Shown: piece after piece, positions 31,394 to 40,307 of the stretch
Layout of the letters: each line of letters starts with the position of its first letter
Position numbering within the stretch: the stretch's first letter is position 1
NCBI RefSeq assembly: GCF_900182785.1
Contig: NZ_FXTS01000010.1
Coordinates: forward strand, 62,001 to 126,000
Length of the DNA stretch: 64,000 nt
Direction of reading: 5' to 3'
DNA from: Oceanospirillum linum
Lineage (GTDB): Bacteria > Pseudomonadota > Gammaproteobacteria > Pseudomonadales > Halomonadaceae
Program-made: the position numbers and the translations under genes
The notes under the pieces: generated by a model
What the model was told of the DNA's origin: nothing
The model's input: only the letters and a program-made list of their open reading frames with translations
Databases searched by the model: none

Positions 31394-34234
31394 ATGGATA
31401 AGATACTGGTTCGCGGCGCACGTACTCATAACCTGAAAGACGTCAATATAGAAATCCCAAGAGACAAATTAGTGGTGATCACCGGGTTATCCGGTTCAGG
31501 TAAATCATCTCTTGCCTTTGATACGCTCTATGCAGAGGGTCAGCGCCGCTACGTTGAGTCGCTTTCCACATACGCCCGCCAGTTCCTCTCTATGATGGAG
31601 AAGCCGGATGTTGATCATATTGAGGGGCTGTCTCCAGCCATCTCCATTGAGCAGAAATCAACATCTCACAACCCTCGTTCTACGGTGGGAACCATCACAG
31701 AGATCTATGACTACCTGCGCCTTTTGTTCGCCCGCGCGGGTACCCCCCACTGCCCAACACATAACCTGGCACTCGAAGCCCAGGAGGTCAGTCAGATGGT
31801 GGACCATGTGCTGGCTTTGCCGGAAGGCAGTAAGCTGATGCTGCTGGCTCCGGTTGTTCGCGCCCGTAAAGGCGAGCATCTTAACCTTCTGAATGAGTTA
31901 AAAAGCCAGGGATTTGTCCGCATTCGCATCGATGGCAAAGTTTATGAGCTGGACGATACACCTACGCTTGATAAGAACAAAAAGCACACACTGGAAATTG
32001 TAGTTGACCGCATTAAAGTTCGCCCTGACCAACAACAGCGCCTGGCAGAATCTTTCGAGACGGCGCTACAGCTGGCAGATGGACTGGCTATTATCCACTT
32101 CATGGATGGTGAGCATAAAGACATCAGCTTCTCATCTAAGTTTGCCTGCCCCGAGTGTGGTTATGCTATTCAGGATCTTGAGCCAAGGCTTTTCTCTTTT
32201 AACAATCCAGCCGGTGCCTGCCCCACCTGTGATGGCCTTGGCACACACCAATTCTTTAATCAGGAAAAACTGATTACCAACCCCGAACTCAGCCTGGCAG
32301 AAGGTGTTATTCGGGGCTGGGACCGTGGAAGCGTTTATTACTTTTCAATGCTGTCATCCGTCGCCGGGCAGTTTGGCTTTAAACTGGAGACGCCCTGGAA
32401 AGACCTTGATGAAGAGCATAAGAACTTTGTGCTGTACGGCACTGGGGCAACTAAGGTCGAATTCATCTATATCAATGATCGCGGCGATAAGGTAACCCGG
32501 TCACATCCTTTTGAAGGCGTCATACCCAATATGGAACGCCGCTACCGGGAAACAGAGTCACAGATGGTGAGGGAAGAGCTTGCCAAATATCTCAGCATTC
32601 AACCCTGCCCTTCCTGCCACGGCGCCCGACTCCGGGAAGAAGCACGATACGTGAGCATTGCAGACAGGCATATTCAGGATATTGTTCGTCTGCCTATTGG
32701 CGAAGCATATAACTACTATGGTGAGCTGGCACTGGAAGGCCGTAAAGGCGAGATCGCAGACAAAATTCTATCTGAAATACGGCAGCGCCTGCAGTTCCTC
32801 GTGAATGTGGGGCTCGATTATCTGACCCTGGAGCGAAGTGCTGACACCCTTTCCGGTGGAGAAGCCCAAAGAATTCGTCTGGCAAGCCAGATAGGGGCAG
32901 GCCTTGTCGGCGTGATGTATATTCTGGATGAGCCATCTATCGGTCTGCACCAGCGTGACAATGAACGCCTTATCAAAACACTGACCCACCTTCGTGATTT
33001 GGGCAATACCGTGATTGTGGTTGAGCATGATGAAGATGCGATCCGCAGCGCTGATTATCTACTGGATATCGGCCCTGGTGCCGGGGTGCATGGTGGACAG
33101 GTTATTGCCGCCGGAACCCCGGAAGAGGTTATCGCTAACCCTGAATCCGTCACCGGTCAGTACCTTAGTGGCCAAAAAGAGATCGCGGTGCCAAAAATCC
33201 GTATCCCTGCACACCCTGAGCAACAATTAAAACTTAAAGGCGCTAATGGCAATAATCTGAGAGCCGTAGATCTCACCATTTCAGCCGGGCTTTTAACCTG
33301 TATTACAGGTGTTTCCGGCTCAGGTAAATCTACTCTGATCAACGGAACCCTGTACCCGATTCTGGCCCGGGAACTCAACCGTAATACAACATTAAATCCG
33401 GCTGAGTATGACAGTATCGAAGGCTTGGATCTTTTCGACAAGGTCATCGATATCGACCAAAGCCCCATTGGCCGGACACCTCGATCAAACCCGGCCACAT
33501 ATACCGGACTGTTTACACCTATTCGTGAGCTTTTTGCCGGGACACAGGAAGCCAGATCCAGAGGCTATAAGCCGGGTCGTTTTAGTTTCAATGTCAAAGG
33601 AGGCCGCTGTGAAGCCTGCCAGGGTGATGGCTTAATAAAAGTTGAAATGCACTTTCTGCCAGATATCTATGTACCTTGTGATGTCTGCCACGGCAAGCGT
33701 TACAACAGGGAAACACTGGAGGTCCGCTATAAAGGTAAGACTATCCATGAAGTATTAGATATGACCATGGAAGATGCCCTTGAGTTCTTCAGCGCAGTAC
33801 CGGCTCTGGCCCGTAAACTACAAACTCTGATTGATGTGGGACTCTCCTATATCCGCCTGGGTCAAAGCGCAACCACCTTATCCGGCGGCGAGGCTCAGCG
33901 GGTGAAGCTGGCGAAAGAGCTTTCGAAGCGGGATACAGGTCAGACCATCTATATTCTTGATGAACCAACGACAGGTCTTCATTTTGCAGATATCCAACAG
34001 CTATTAACCGTACTTCAGCGACTGAGAGATCACGGTAATACACTGGTGGTTATTGAGCATAACCTGGATGTCATTAAGACGGCAGATTGGTTAATAGACC
34101 TTGGCCCTGAAGGTGGCAGTGGTGGCGGGCAAATTATCGCAGAAGGCACGCCGGAGCAACTCGCAAAAATGGAACACTCCCATACTGGGCGTTTCCTGGC
34201 TCCATTGCTGCGAAAAAATAATACACAGGTTTGA
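31394..34234 (+). CDS. uvrA: Excinuclease ABC subunit A
   Basis: The damage-recognition ATPase of nucleotide excision repair. From the ATG at 31394 (GGAAGG ribosome site) it has 946 residues. It holds two ABC ATPase modules: Walker A GLSGSGKSS near the N-terminus and GVSGSGKST in the second half, with signature motifs TLSGGEAQRIRLA and TLSGGEAQRVKLA and Walker B ILDEPSIGLH and ILDEPTTGLH. Zinc modules are visible as CPECGY...CPTCDG, CPSCHG and CEACQGDG...CDVCHG. The gene is divergent from the MFS/ssb cluster and ends at its own terminator. Confidence 0.98.
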   Translation: MDKILVRGARTHNLKDVNIEIPRDKLVVITGLSGSGKSSLAFDTLYAEGQRRYVESLSTYARQFLSMMEKPDVDHIEGLSPAISIEQKSTSHNPRSTVGTITEIYDYLRLLFARAGTPHCPTHNLALEAQEVSQMVDHVLALPEGSKLMLLAPVVRARKGEHLNLLNELKSQGFVRIRIDGKVYELDDTPTLDKNKKHTLEIVVDRIKVRPDQQQRLAESFETALQLADGLAIIHFMDGEHKDISFSSKFACPECGYAIQDLEPRLFSFNNPAGACPTCDGLGTHQFFNQEKLITNPELSLAEGVIRGWDRGSVYYFSMLSSVAGQFGFKLETPWKDLDEEHKNFVLYGTGATKVEFIYINDRGDKVTRSHPFEGVIPNMERRYRETESQMVREELAKYLSIQPCPSCHGARLREEARYVSIADRHIQDIVRLPIGEAYNYYGELALEGRKGEIADKILSEIRQRLQFLVNVGLDYLTLERSADTLSGGEAQRIRLASQIGAGLVGVMYILDEPSIGLHQRDNERLIKTLTHLRDLGNTVIVVEHDEDAIRSADYLLDIGPGAGVHGGQVIAAGTPEEVIANPESVTGQYLSGQKEIAVPKIRIPAHPEQQLKLKGANGNNLRAVDLTISAGLLTCITGVSGSGKSTLINGTLYPILARELNRNTTLNPAEYDSIEGLDLFDKVIDIDQSPIGRTPRSNPATYTGLFTPIRELFAGTQEARSRGYKPGRFSFNVKGGRCEACQGDGLIKVEMHFLPDIYVPCDVCHGKRYNRETLEVRYKGKTIHEVLDMTMEDALEFFSAVPALARKLQTLIDVGLSYIRLGQSATTLSGGEAQRVKLAKELSKRDTGQTIYILDEPTTGLHFADIQQLLTVLQRLRDHGNTLVVIEHNLDVIKTADWLIDLGPEGGSGGGQIIAEGTPEQLAKMEHSHTGRFLAPLLRKNNTQV

Positions 34235-34254
34235 CAGTAAGCCAGCCTTACAAG

Positions 34255-34280
34255 AGCCGCACTAAGATGCGGCTTTTTTT
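34255..34280 (+). terminator. Terminator of uvrA
   Basis: Stem AGCCGCA (34255-34261) with TGCGGCT (34268-34274), six-base loop, then a run of T to 34280. Confidence 0.92.
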
Positions 34281-34317
34281 GTCGCGGAAGTGGCGAGTAA
34301 ATCATTAATTTCAGGCA

Positions 34318-34345
34318 TAAAAAAACCGGCCCTTAGGCCGGTTTT
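34318..34345 (-). terminator. Terminator of the alpha operon (after rplQ)
   Basis: AAAACCGGCC (34322-34331) pairs with GGCCGGTTTT (34336-34345) around CTTA, with a T run on the minus-strand transcript. It is 16 bases after rplQ and ends the long ribosomal cluster. Confidence 0.93.
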
Positions 34346-34361
34346 GGGAAGAGAGTAAAAC

Positions 34362-34739
34362 TTACTCTTCTTCAGCTGCTACTGGACGATCAACCAGTTC
34401 AACGTACGCCATAGGCGCGTTGTCGCCAGCACGGAAGCCGCATTTCAGAATGCGAACATAACCGCCAGGACGATTCTGGTAACGAGGACCCAGATCAGTA
34501 AACAGCTTGCCTACAGCTGCATCAGAACGAGTACGAGCAAATGCCAGACGGCGATTTGCAACAGAGTCGTTCTTTGCCAAAGTGATCAGTGGCTCAATGT
34601 GGCCACGCAGTTCTTTAGCTTTAGGCAGTGTAGTTTTAATCAGTTCATGTTCAACCAGAGAAACAACCATGTTCTTGAACATAGCCTTACGGTGTGAACT
34701 ATTACGATTAAATTTACGACCACTCTTACGATGACGCAT
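34362..34739 (-). CDS. rplQ: 50S ribosomal protein L17
   Basis: A 125-residue component of the large subunit, near the exit tunnel. The start MRHRKSGRKFNRNSSHRKAM is the family signature, and RLAFARTRSDAAVGKLFTDLG follows in parts (FARTRSDAAVGKL). It is the last gene of the alpha operon, 33 bp after rpoA, and lies just before the terminator at 34318-34345. The acidic C-terminal end (VAAEEE) is normal for proteobacteria. Confidence 0.98.
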   Translation of the reverse strand: MRHRKSGRKFNRNSSHRKAMFKNMVVSLVEHELIKTTLPKAKELRGHIEPLITLAKNDSVANRRLAFARTRSDAAVGKLFTDLGPRYQNRPGGYVRILKCGFRAGDNAPMAYVELVDRPVAAEEE

Positions 34740-34772
34740 TTTTCAGTTCCTTACCAAACCGTGATGACTGAA

Positions 34773-35774
34773 TCAGGCAGAAGCCTTATCGTCACCCTTC
34801 AAACTTGCTGGCGGCCAGTTTTCCAACCGCATGCCCAGAGACAAACCGCGAGACGCCAGAACGTCCTTGATTTCAGTCAGAGACTTCTTACCAAGGTTAG
34901 GGGTCTTCAGCAGTTCTACTTCAGTGCGCTGGATCAGGTCACCAATGTAGTAAATGTTCTCGGCTTTCAGACAGTTTGCAGAGCGAACAGTCAGTTCCAG
35001 ATCATCAACCGGACGCAGAAGAATCGGATCAATTTGATCTTCCTCTTCTTCAGGTTCTTGCTCTTTGTCAGTCTCAAGATCAACAAAGGCAGCCAACTGC
35101 TCCTGAAGGATAGTCGCGGAACGACGGATAGCCTCTTCAGGATCTAAAGTGCCATCTGTTTCCAGATCGATAATCAATTTGTCGAGATCCGTACGCTGTT
35201 CAACGCGAGCGCTTTCGACAACATAAGACACACGACGTACCGGGCTGAAGGTCGCATCCAGCTGCAGACGGCCAATAGAACGGCTTTCGTCTTCAGGGGA
35301 TTGGCGTGCATCAGCCGGCTCGTAACCACGACCACGCTGAATACGAAGCTGCATTTTAATTTCAGCAGCATCATTCAGGTGAGCAATCACGTGCTCTGGA
35401 TTAACGATTTCAACATCATGATCCAGCTGGATATCACCAGCCGTCACTGCACCAGGACCTTTCTTATTCAGCGTCAGTACAGCTTCATCGCGGCCGTGCA
35501 ACAGAATTGCAACATCTTTCAGGTTCAGAAGGATCTCAATAACATCTTCCTGAACACCTTCAACCGCACTGTACTCATGCAGAACGCCTTCAATCTCAGC
35601 TTCTACAACGGCACAACCCGGCATAGAGGACAAGAGAATACGACGTAGAGCATTACCCAGAGTGTGACCATAGCCACGCTCAAATGGTTCGAGAATTACT
35701 TTCGCACGAGTAGCGCTTACTTCTTCGACCTTGATTTCGCGTGGACGTAGAAATTCTGTCACTGAACGCTGCAT
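34773..35774 (-). CDS. rpoA: RNA polymerase alpha subunit
   Basis: The 333-residue assembly platform of RNA polymerase. The N-terminal dimerisation domain has FERGYGHTLGNALRRILLSSM in parts (GYGHTLGNALRRI), and a flexible Glu-rich linker (around 235-245) leads to the C-terminal domain that binds UP elements and activators (LRSAN-type VRSANCLKAENIYYIGDL, in part, and LGKKSLTEIKDVL). It lies 40 bp after rpsD and 33 bp before rplQ. Gene order rpsM-rpsK-rpsD-rpoA-rplQ is the classical alpha operon. Confidence 0.99.
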   Translation of the reverse strand: MQRSVTEFLRPREIKVEEVSATRAKVILEPFERGYGHTLGNALRRILLSSMPGCAVVEAEIEGVLHEYSAVEGVQEDVIEILLNLKDVAILLHGRDEAVLTLNKKGPGAVTAGDIQLDHDVEIVNPEHVIAHLNDAAEIKMQLRIQRGRGYEPADARQSPEDESRSIGRLQLDATFSPVRRVSYVVESARVEQRTDLDKLIIDLETDGTLDPEEAIRRSATILQEQLAAFVDLETDKEQEPEEEEDQIDPILLRPVDDLELTVRSANCLKAENIYYIGDLIQRTEVELLKTPNLGKKSLTEIKDVLASRGLSLGMRLENWPPASLKGDDKASA

Positions 35775-35814
35775 AGAACTACCTTTACTTAGCTGCCAGA
35801 TGAATACTCAGAGA

Positions 35815-36435
35815 TTACTTGGAGTACAGCTCAACAATCAGGGACTCGTTGATATCTGCAGATAGCTCAGTACGCTCAGGTTTAGATTTGAACGTGCCTT
35901 CCATCTTTTTGTTATCAACATCAACCCACTGTACGTCAGTACGTTGAGAAGCTAATTGCAGTGCGTTCTGAATACGCAGCTGGTTCTTTGCTTTCTCACG
36001 AACTGAAACAACATCACCTGCTTTAACTTGGTAAGAAGCGATGTTCACCGTGCGGCCATTTACCTGGATAGCCTTGTGGCTAACAAGCTGACGTGCTTCA
36101 GCGCGAGTGGAGCCAAAGCCCATACGATAAATTACGTTGTCCAGACGACTTTCCAGAAGCTGCAGCAGGTTTTCACCAGTAGCACCCTTCAAACGGGCTG
36201 CTTCTTTGTAGTAGTTACGGAACTGCTTTTCAAGAACGCCGTACATGCGACGAACTTTCTGCTTTTCACGCAGCTGCAGACCGTACTCAGACAGACGTCC
36301 GCGACGCTGACCATGTTGGCCAGGAGCCGTTTCTGATTTGCACTTATTATCAAAAGCGGTTACACCACTTTTCAGAAATAAGTCTACGCCCTCACGACGT
36401 GAAAGCTTGCACTTAGGGCCAATATAACGTGCCAT
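35815..36435 (-). CDS. rpsD: 30S ribosomal protein S4
   Basis: A 206-residue primary 16S rRNA-binding protein that starts small-subunit assembly. The beginning MARYIGPKCKLSRREG and the S4 RNA-binding domain (RLDNVIYRMGFGSTRAEARQ in part, with LVSHKAIQVNGR) are clear. Only one cysteine lies in the N-terminal region rich in zinc-ligand cysteines in other bacteria, so it is the zinc-free form. In E. coli S4 represses the alpha operon by binding the rpsM leader; the leader here is discussed at 37289-37321. Confidence 0.99.
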   Translation of the reverse strand: MARYIGPKCKLSRREGVDLFLKSGVTAFDNKCKSETAPGQHGQRRGRLSEYGLQLREKQKVRRMYGVLEKQFRNYYKEAARLKGATGENLLQLLESRLDNVIYRMGFGSTRAEARQLVSHKAIQVNGRTVNIASYQVKAGDVVSVREKAKNQLRIQNALQLASQRTDVQWVDVDNKKMEGTFKSKPERTELSADINESLIVELYSK

Positions 36436-36448
36436 CTAAACCGCCTCC

Positions 36449-36835
36449 TTATACACGACGTTTCTTGGGTGGGCGACAACCGTTGTGCGGAATAGGTGTC
36501 ACGTCAGTAATGTTGCCAACTTTGAAGCCAGCAGCGTTAAGTGCACGAACAGCAGACTCACGGCCTGGTCCTGGACCCTTAACTAAAACATCAACGTTTT
36601 TAACACCATATTCGGCTGCTGCAGTTGCAGCACGTTCACTAGCTACTTGAGCTGCGAACGGGGTACTCTTACGAGAACCACGAAAACCCGAACCACCGGC
36701 AGTTGCCCATGAAAGGGTGTTGCCCTGGCGGTCAGTAATCGTAACAATCGTATTGTTAAAAGATGCGTGGATGTGTGCTACACCATCCACAACAGTCTTT
36801 TTAACTTTTTTACGGTTACGTGCTGGGTTAGCCAT
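36449..36835 (-). CDS. rpsK: 30S ribosomal protein S11
   Basis: A 128-residue protein of the small-subunit platform. NTIVTITDRQGNTLSWATAGG in part (TITDRQGNTLSW), GSRKSTPFAAQVA, VKGPGPGRESAVRAL and the terminal NGCRPPKKRRV are typical. It lies between rpsM (32 bp) and rpsD (13 bp). Confidence 0.99.
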   Translation of the reverse strand: MANPARNRKKVKKTVVDGVAHIHASFNNTIVTITDRQGNTLSWATAGGSGFRGSRKSTPFAAQVASERAATAAAEYGVKNVDVLVKGPGPGRESAVRALNAAGFKVGNITDVTPIPHNGCRPPKKRRV

Positions 36836-36867
36836 AATGTATGTTTCCTGTAAAAAGCTTCACAAAA

Positions 36868-37224
36868 TTACTTGCGAATCGGTTTACGCGGACCTTTACG
36901 AGTACGCGCGTTAGTCTTGGTGCGCTGACCGCGAACGGGAAGGCTACGACGATGACGCAGACCACGATAGCAACCAAGGTCCATCAGACGCTTGATATTC
37001 ATGCTAATTTCGCGGCGCAGATCACCTTCTACAGTGTACTTGCCTACCTCATTACGAACCTGGTCGAGAACGTCTTCAGACAATTCTGCAATCTTAGTGG
37101 TAGGCTCAACACCTACTGCAGCAAGAATGCTTTTAGCAGTGGTTCCACCAATACCATAGATATAGGTCAGCGAGATCACCGCATGCTTATTGTCGGGAAT
37201 ATTGACACCTGCAATACGGGCCAT
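36868..37224 (-). CDS. rpsM: 30S ribosomal protein S13
   Basis: A 118-residue protein of the small-subunit head that contacts the large subunit and P-site tRNA. MARIAGVNIPDNKHAVISLTYIYGIG begins the helix-two-turn-helix domain, quoted in parts (GVNIPDNKHA, TYIYGIG). The basic tail GQRTKTNARTRKGPRK reaches the tRNA. It opens the alpha operon; a 122-bp gap with a strong inverted repeat separates it from rpmJ. Confidence 0.99.
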   Translation of the reverse strand: MARIAGVNIPDNKHAVISLTYIYGIGGTTAKSILAAVGVEPTTKIAELSEDVLDQVRNEVGKYTVEGDLRREISMNIKRLMDLGCYRGLRHRRSLPVRGQRTKTNARTRKGPRKPIRK

Positions 37225-37288
37225 TCAGCTATCTCCGATATACGAGCAATCGCTCTTTCAGTTTATTGTCTACGAAGGGCGCAAAAGA

Positions 37289-37321
37289 ATACTCCTTGAT
37301 ATCAGTAATATCAAGGAGTAT
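37289..37321 (-). promoter_or_regulatory. Strong hairpin in the rpmJ-rpsM spacer (possible attenuator or processing site)
   Basis: Arms of 14 bp (ATACTCCTTGATAT at 37289-37302 and ATATCAAGGAGTAT at 37308-37321) are perfectly complementary around a 5-base loop. On the minus strand the right side is followed by TCTTTTG. The position, just before the alpha operon, suggests attenuation, RNA processing or S4 feedback, but no E. coli-type S4 pseudoknot could be confirmed. Confidence 0.6.
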
Positions 37322-37346
37322 CGCCTTTCGTAACCCAAGGTCAGGA

Positions 37347-37460
37347 TTAGCCCTGACGTTGTTTGTGCTTAGGCTCTGTGCAGATCACACGCACAGCGCC
37401 GCGGCGACGAATGATCTTGCAGTTACGGCAGATCTTTTTTACGGATGCACGAACTTTCAT
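37347..37460 (-). CDS. rpmJ: 50S ribosomal protein L36
   Basis: A 37-residue protein (MKVRASVKKICRNC...KQRQG). The zinc ribbon is complete: C11, C14, C27 and H32, so this is the zinc-binding (C+) paralogue. It lies 22 bp after secY at the end of the spc operon, as in E. coli, with the ATG at 37460. Confidence 0.97.
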   Translation of the reverse strand: MKVRASVKKICRNCKIIRRRGAVRVICTEPKHKQRQG

Positions 37461-37482
37461 CACCAACTCCAGTATTAAGGTC

Positions 37483-38814
37483 TTAGCGCAGCATGCCGCC
37501 GCTACCGTAACCTTTCAAGTTCGATTTTTTCATCAGGGACTCATATTGATGACTCATCAAGTGCGATTGCACCTGAGCCATAAAGTCCATGACCACGACT
37601 ACAACAATCAGCAGGGAAGTACCACCGAAGTAAAACGGTACACTCCAGGCAACTACCAGGAACTGTGGCATCAAAGACACAGCGGTAATGTACAACGCAC
37701 CGAACAATGTCAGGCGAGACATTACACCATCAATATAGCGAGCTGAGTGCTCCCCGGGACGGATGCCAGGAATGAACGCACCTGATTTCTTCAGGTTGTC
37801 AGCGACATCTTTGGGGTTGAATACCAGTGCTGTATAAAAGTAGCAGAAGAATACAACACTGAGCGCAAAAAGCAAGATATACAACGGTTGACCTGGTGCT
37901 AAAGCCAAAGAGGCTTCCTGCAACCATGCCATACTTTCATTTTGTCCAAACCACTGGCCAATAGAGGCAGGGAATAACAAAATACTGGAAGCGAAGATTG
38001 GCGGGATAACACCAGCCATGTTCACTTTCAGGGGCAGGTGACTGGATTGAGCAGCAAAAACCTTACGGCCTTGCTGACGCTTTGCGTAATTCACAGTGAT
38101 GCGACGTTGGCCGCGCTCCATGAAAACGACAAATGCAACAGTCAGTACTGCCAGAACGGCAATCGCTAACAGCGCCAGGATATTGATGTTCTCCTGACGA
38201 GCCTGTTCAAATGACTGGCCAATGGCGCCTGGTAAACCAGCAACAATACCAGCGAAGATCAGAATGGAAATACCATTACCAATACCACGCTCAGTTACCT
38301 GCTCACCAAGCCACATCAGGAATATCGCACCTGAAACCAGGGTAACAACTGCTACAAAGTAGAAGCTGAAATCCGCCGCAAAAGCGACGCCCTGACTAGC
38401 AAGACCAACTGCCATACCAATCGATTGTACCGTTGCCAACACAACTGTGCCGTAGCGGGTGTATTGATTGATTTTACGACGGCCGGCTTCCCCTTCTTTC
38501 TTGAGTTGTTCAAGAGTCGGGGAAACCACCGTCAGCAGCTGCATGATAATCGAGGCAGAAATGTAGGGCATAATACCCAACGCCAGGATCGACATGCGTT
38601 CGAGGGCACCACCTGAGAACATATTGAACAAACTCAGGATGGTACCTTCACTCTGCTGGAATAAAGCAGCCAGTCTCTCAGGATTGATACCAGGAACAGG
38701 AATATGTGCGCCGATGCGGTAAACCACGATGGCGATAAACACAAACCGAAGACGGGACCAAAGCTCCGCCAAACCTTTTTGTGCACCTGCTGGTACTGAT
38801 CCTGATTTAGCCAT
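37483..38814 (-). CDS. secY: Protein translocase channel subunit SecY
   Basis: The 443-residue, ten-span core of the SecYEG translocon that passes unfolded proteins through or into the inner membrane. The lateral-gate helices and plug region are recognisable: LWSRLRFVFIAI and GAHIPVPGI at TM1, FNMFSGGALERMSIFALG-type sequence after it, and the cytosolic loop with GQRRITVNYAKRQ. Its ATG overlaps the last base of the rplO stop codon (TAATG), giving coupled translation. It is the penultimate gene of the spc operon. Confidence 0.98.
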   Translation of the reverse strand: MAKSGSVPAGAQKGLAELWSRLRFVFIAIVVYRIGAHIPVPGINPERLAALFQQSEGTILSLFNMFSGGALERMSILALGIMPYISASIIMQLLTVVSPTLEQLKKEGEAGRRKINQYTRYGTVVLATVQSIGMAVGLASQGVAFAADFSFYFVAVVTLVSGAIFLMWLGEQVTERGIGNGISILIFAGIVAGLPGAIGQSFEQARQENINILALLAIAVLAVLTVAFVVFMERGQRRITVNYAKRQQGRKVFAAQSSHLPLKVNMAGVIPPIFASSILLFPASIGQWFGQNESMAWLQEASLALAPGQPLYILLFALSVVFFCYFYTALVFNPKDVADNLKKSGAFIPGIRPGEHSARYIDGVMSRLTLFGALYITAVSLMPQFLVVAWSVPFYFGGTSLLIVVVVVMDFMAQVQSHLMSHQYESLMKKSNLKGYGSGGMLR

Positions 38815-39248
38815 TATTCTTCGACCTTTCCGCCTGCGGCTTCAATTGCTGCACGTGCGCCTTTTGTTACTTCAAGGCCACTTACAGTAACTGCTTTGTC
38901 AATCTCGCCAGACAAGATAACGCGAACACGTTCGATGTTATCTTTGATGATGTCAGCTTGCTTAAGAGCAGCGATATCAACCACATCTGCTTCCACTTTA
39001 GCCAGTTCGTGAAGACGAACCTCAGCTTTAAAAGCAGCCTGACGGGAAGTGAAACCAAATTTTGGCAGACGACGCTGCAGTGGCATCTGACCACCTTCAA
39101 ACCCTGGTTTTACAGAACCGCCGGAACGGGATTTCTGACCTTTGTGACCACGGCCACCGGTCTTACCCAGACCGCTACCGATGCCACGACCAACACGTTT
39201 CTTAGCTGGCTTGGAACCCGGAGCCGGGCTCAGAGTATTCAGATTCAT
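38814..39248 (-). CDS. rplO: 50S ribosomal protein L15
   Basis: A 144-residue large-subunit protein with an extended, Gly/Arg/Lys-rich N-terminus (GRGIGSGLGKTGGRGHKGQKSR in parts) that penetrates 23S rRNA and a globular C-terminal domain (GLEVTKGARAAIEAAGG). It lies between rpmD (2 bp) and secY (1-bp overlap). Confidence 0.99.
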   Translation of the reverse strand: MNLNTLSPAPGSKPAKKRVGRGIGSGLGKTGGRGHKGQKSRSGGSVKPGFEGGQMPLQRRLPKFGFTSRQAAFKAEVRLHELAKVEADVVDIAALKQADIIKDNIERVRVILSGEIDKAVTVSGLEVTKGARAAIEAAGGKVEE

Positions 39249-39250
39249 GA

Positions 39251-39430
39251 TTACTCTCCCTCAACACGTACAAGGTAATTAACCTTGTTGATCATACCGC
39301 GAACGGATGGTGTATCTTCCAGCTCAACTGTGTGACCGATACGGCGCAGACCCAGACCTTTTACACAAAGCTTGTGCTTAGGCAGGATACCGATCGGACT
39401 ACGGGTAAGAGTTACCTTGATTTTTGCCAT
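39251..39430 (-). CDS. rpmD: 50S ribosomal protein L30
   Basis: A 59-residue protein beginning MAKIKVTLTRSPIG and ending VNYLVRVEGE. It has the ferredoxin-like L30 core with GLGLRRIGHTVEL. Gaps of 5 bp from rpsE and 2 bp to rplO place it in the conserved spc order. Confidence 0.97.
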   Translation of the reverse strand: MAKIKVTLTRSPIGILPKHKLCVKGLGLRRIGHTVELEDTPSVRGMINKVNYLVRVEGE

Positions 39431-39435
39431 GATAC

Positions 39436-39936
39436 TTACCCCAGAATTTGCTCAACAGTCTTGCCACGCTTAGCTGCTACATCTTCAGGAGCGTTCATGT
39501 CCGCCAGACCTTTAACAGTCGCACGAACAACGTTCACTGGGTTAGTAGAGCCATAGCATTTAGCCAGAACGTTTTGTACACCAGCAAGCTCCAGTACAGC
39601 ACGCATCGCACCACCAGCAATTACACCGGTACCTTCAGATGCTGGCTGCATGTAAACCTTAGAAGCACCATGACGTGCTTTTACAGGATACTGCAGCGTG
39701 TTGCCGTCAAGCTGAACTTGCACCATATTACGGCGTGCTTGTTCCATTGCTTTTTGAATAGCAACAGGAACTTCGCGAGCTTTACCACGGCCAAAGCCAA
39801 CACGGCCATTGCCATCACCAACGACAGTCAGAGCTGTGAAGCCGAAGATACGACCACCCTTAACTACCTTGGCGACGCGGTTTACCTGAACTAAACGTTC
39901 CTGTAGCTCACCGCCTTTCTGTTCAATATTCGCCAT
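39436..39936 (-). CDS. rpsE: 30S ribosomal protein S5
   Basis: A 166-residue protein at the mRNA entry side, involved in decoding accuracy. The N-terminal double-stranded RNA-binding fold (ERLVQVNRVAKVVKGGRIFGF in parts) and the C-terminal S5 domain (KARHGASKVYMQPASEGTGV in parts, then GGAMRAVLELAGVQNVLAK) are complete. It lies 11 bp after rplR. Confidence 0.99.
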   Translation of the reverse strand: MANIEQKGGELQERLVQVNRVAKVVKGGRIFGFTALTVVGDGNGRVGFGRGKAREVPVAIQKAMEQARRNMVQVQLDGNTLQYPVKARHGASKVYMQPASEGTGVIAGGAMRAVLELAGVQNVLAKCYGSTNPVNVVRATVKGLADMNAPEDVAAKRGKTVEQILG

Positions 39937-39947
39937 CGCTTTTACCC

Positions 39948-40298
39948 TTAGAATTCCAGACCGCCTTCACGGGCAGCATCTGCCAGCGCTTTTACACGAC
40001 CGTGATACTTATAGCCGGAGCGATCAAATGCAACCTTAGTTACACCTGCTTCTTTTGCGCGTTCAGCAATCAGCTTGCCTACTTTGCCTGCCGCTTCAAC
40101 GTTACCCGTTGCGCCATCACGCAGAGTTGCATCTACAGTAGATGCAGCAGCCATTACCTGGCCGCCGTCTGGGCTGATGATCTGAGCATAAATGTGACGC
40201 GGGGTGCGGTTCACACACAGGCGGTGTACGCCGAGCTCACGCATTTTGGCACGTGCACGACGCGCGCGACGTAAACGAGACTCTTTTTTAGCGCTCAT
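39948..40298 (-). CDS. rplR: 50S ribosomal protein L18
   Basis: A 116-residue 5S rRNA-binding protein of the central protuberance. The Arg/Lys-rich N-terminus (RLRRARRARAKMRELG), RTPRHIYAQIISPDGG, and the final KVAFDRSGYKYHGRVKALAD in parts are diagnostic. It is 9 bp downstream of rplF. Confidence 0.99.
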   Translation of the reverse strand: MSAKKESRLRRARRARAKMRELGVHRLCVNRTPRHIYAQIISPDGGQVMAAASTVDATLRDGATGNVEAAGKVGKLIAERAKEAGVTKVAFDRSGYKYHGRVKALADAAREGGLEF

Positions 40299-40307
40299 AA
40301 CCCTGCC

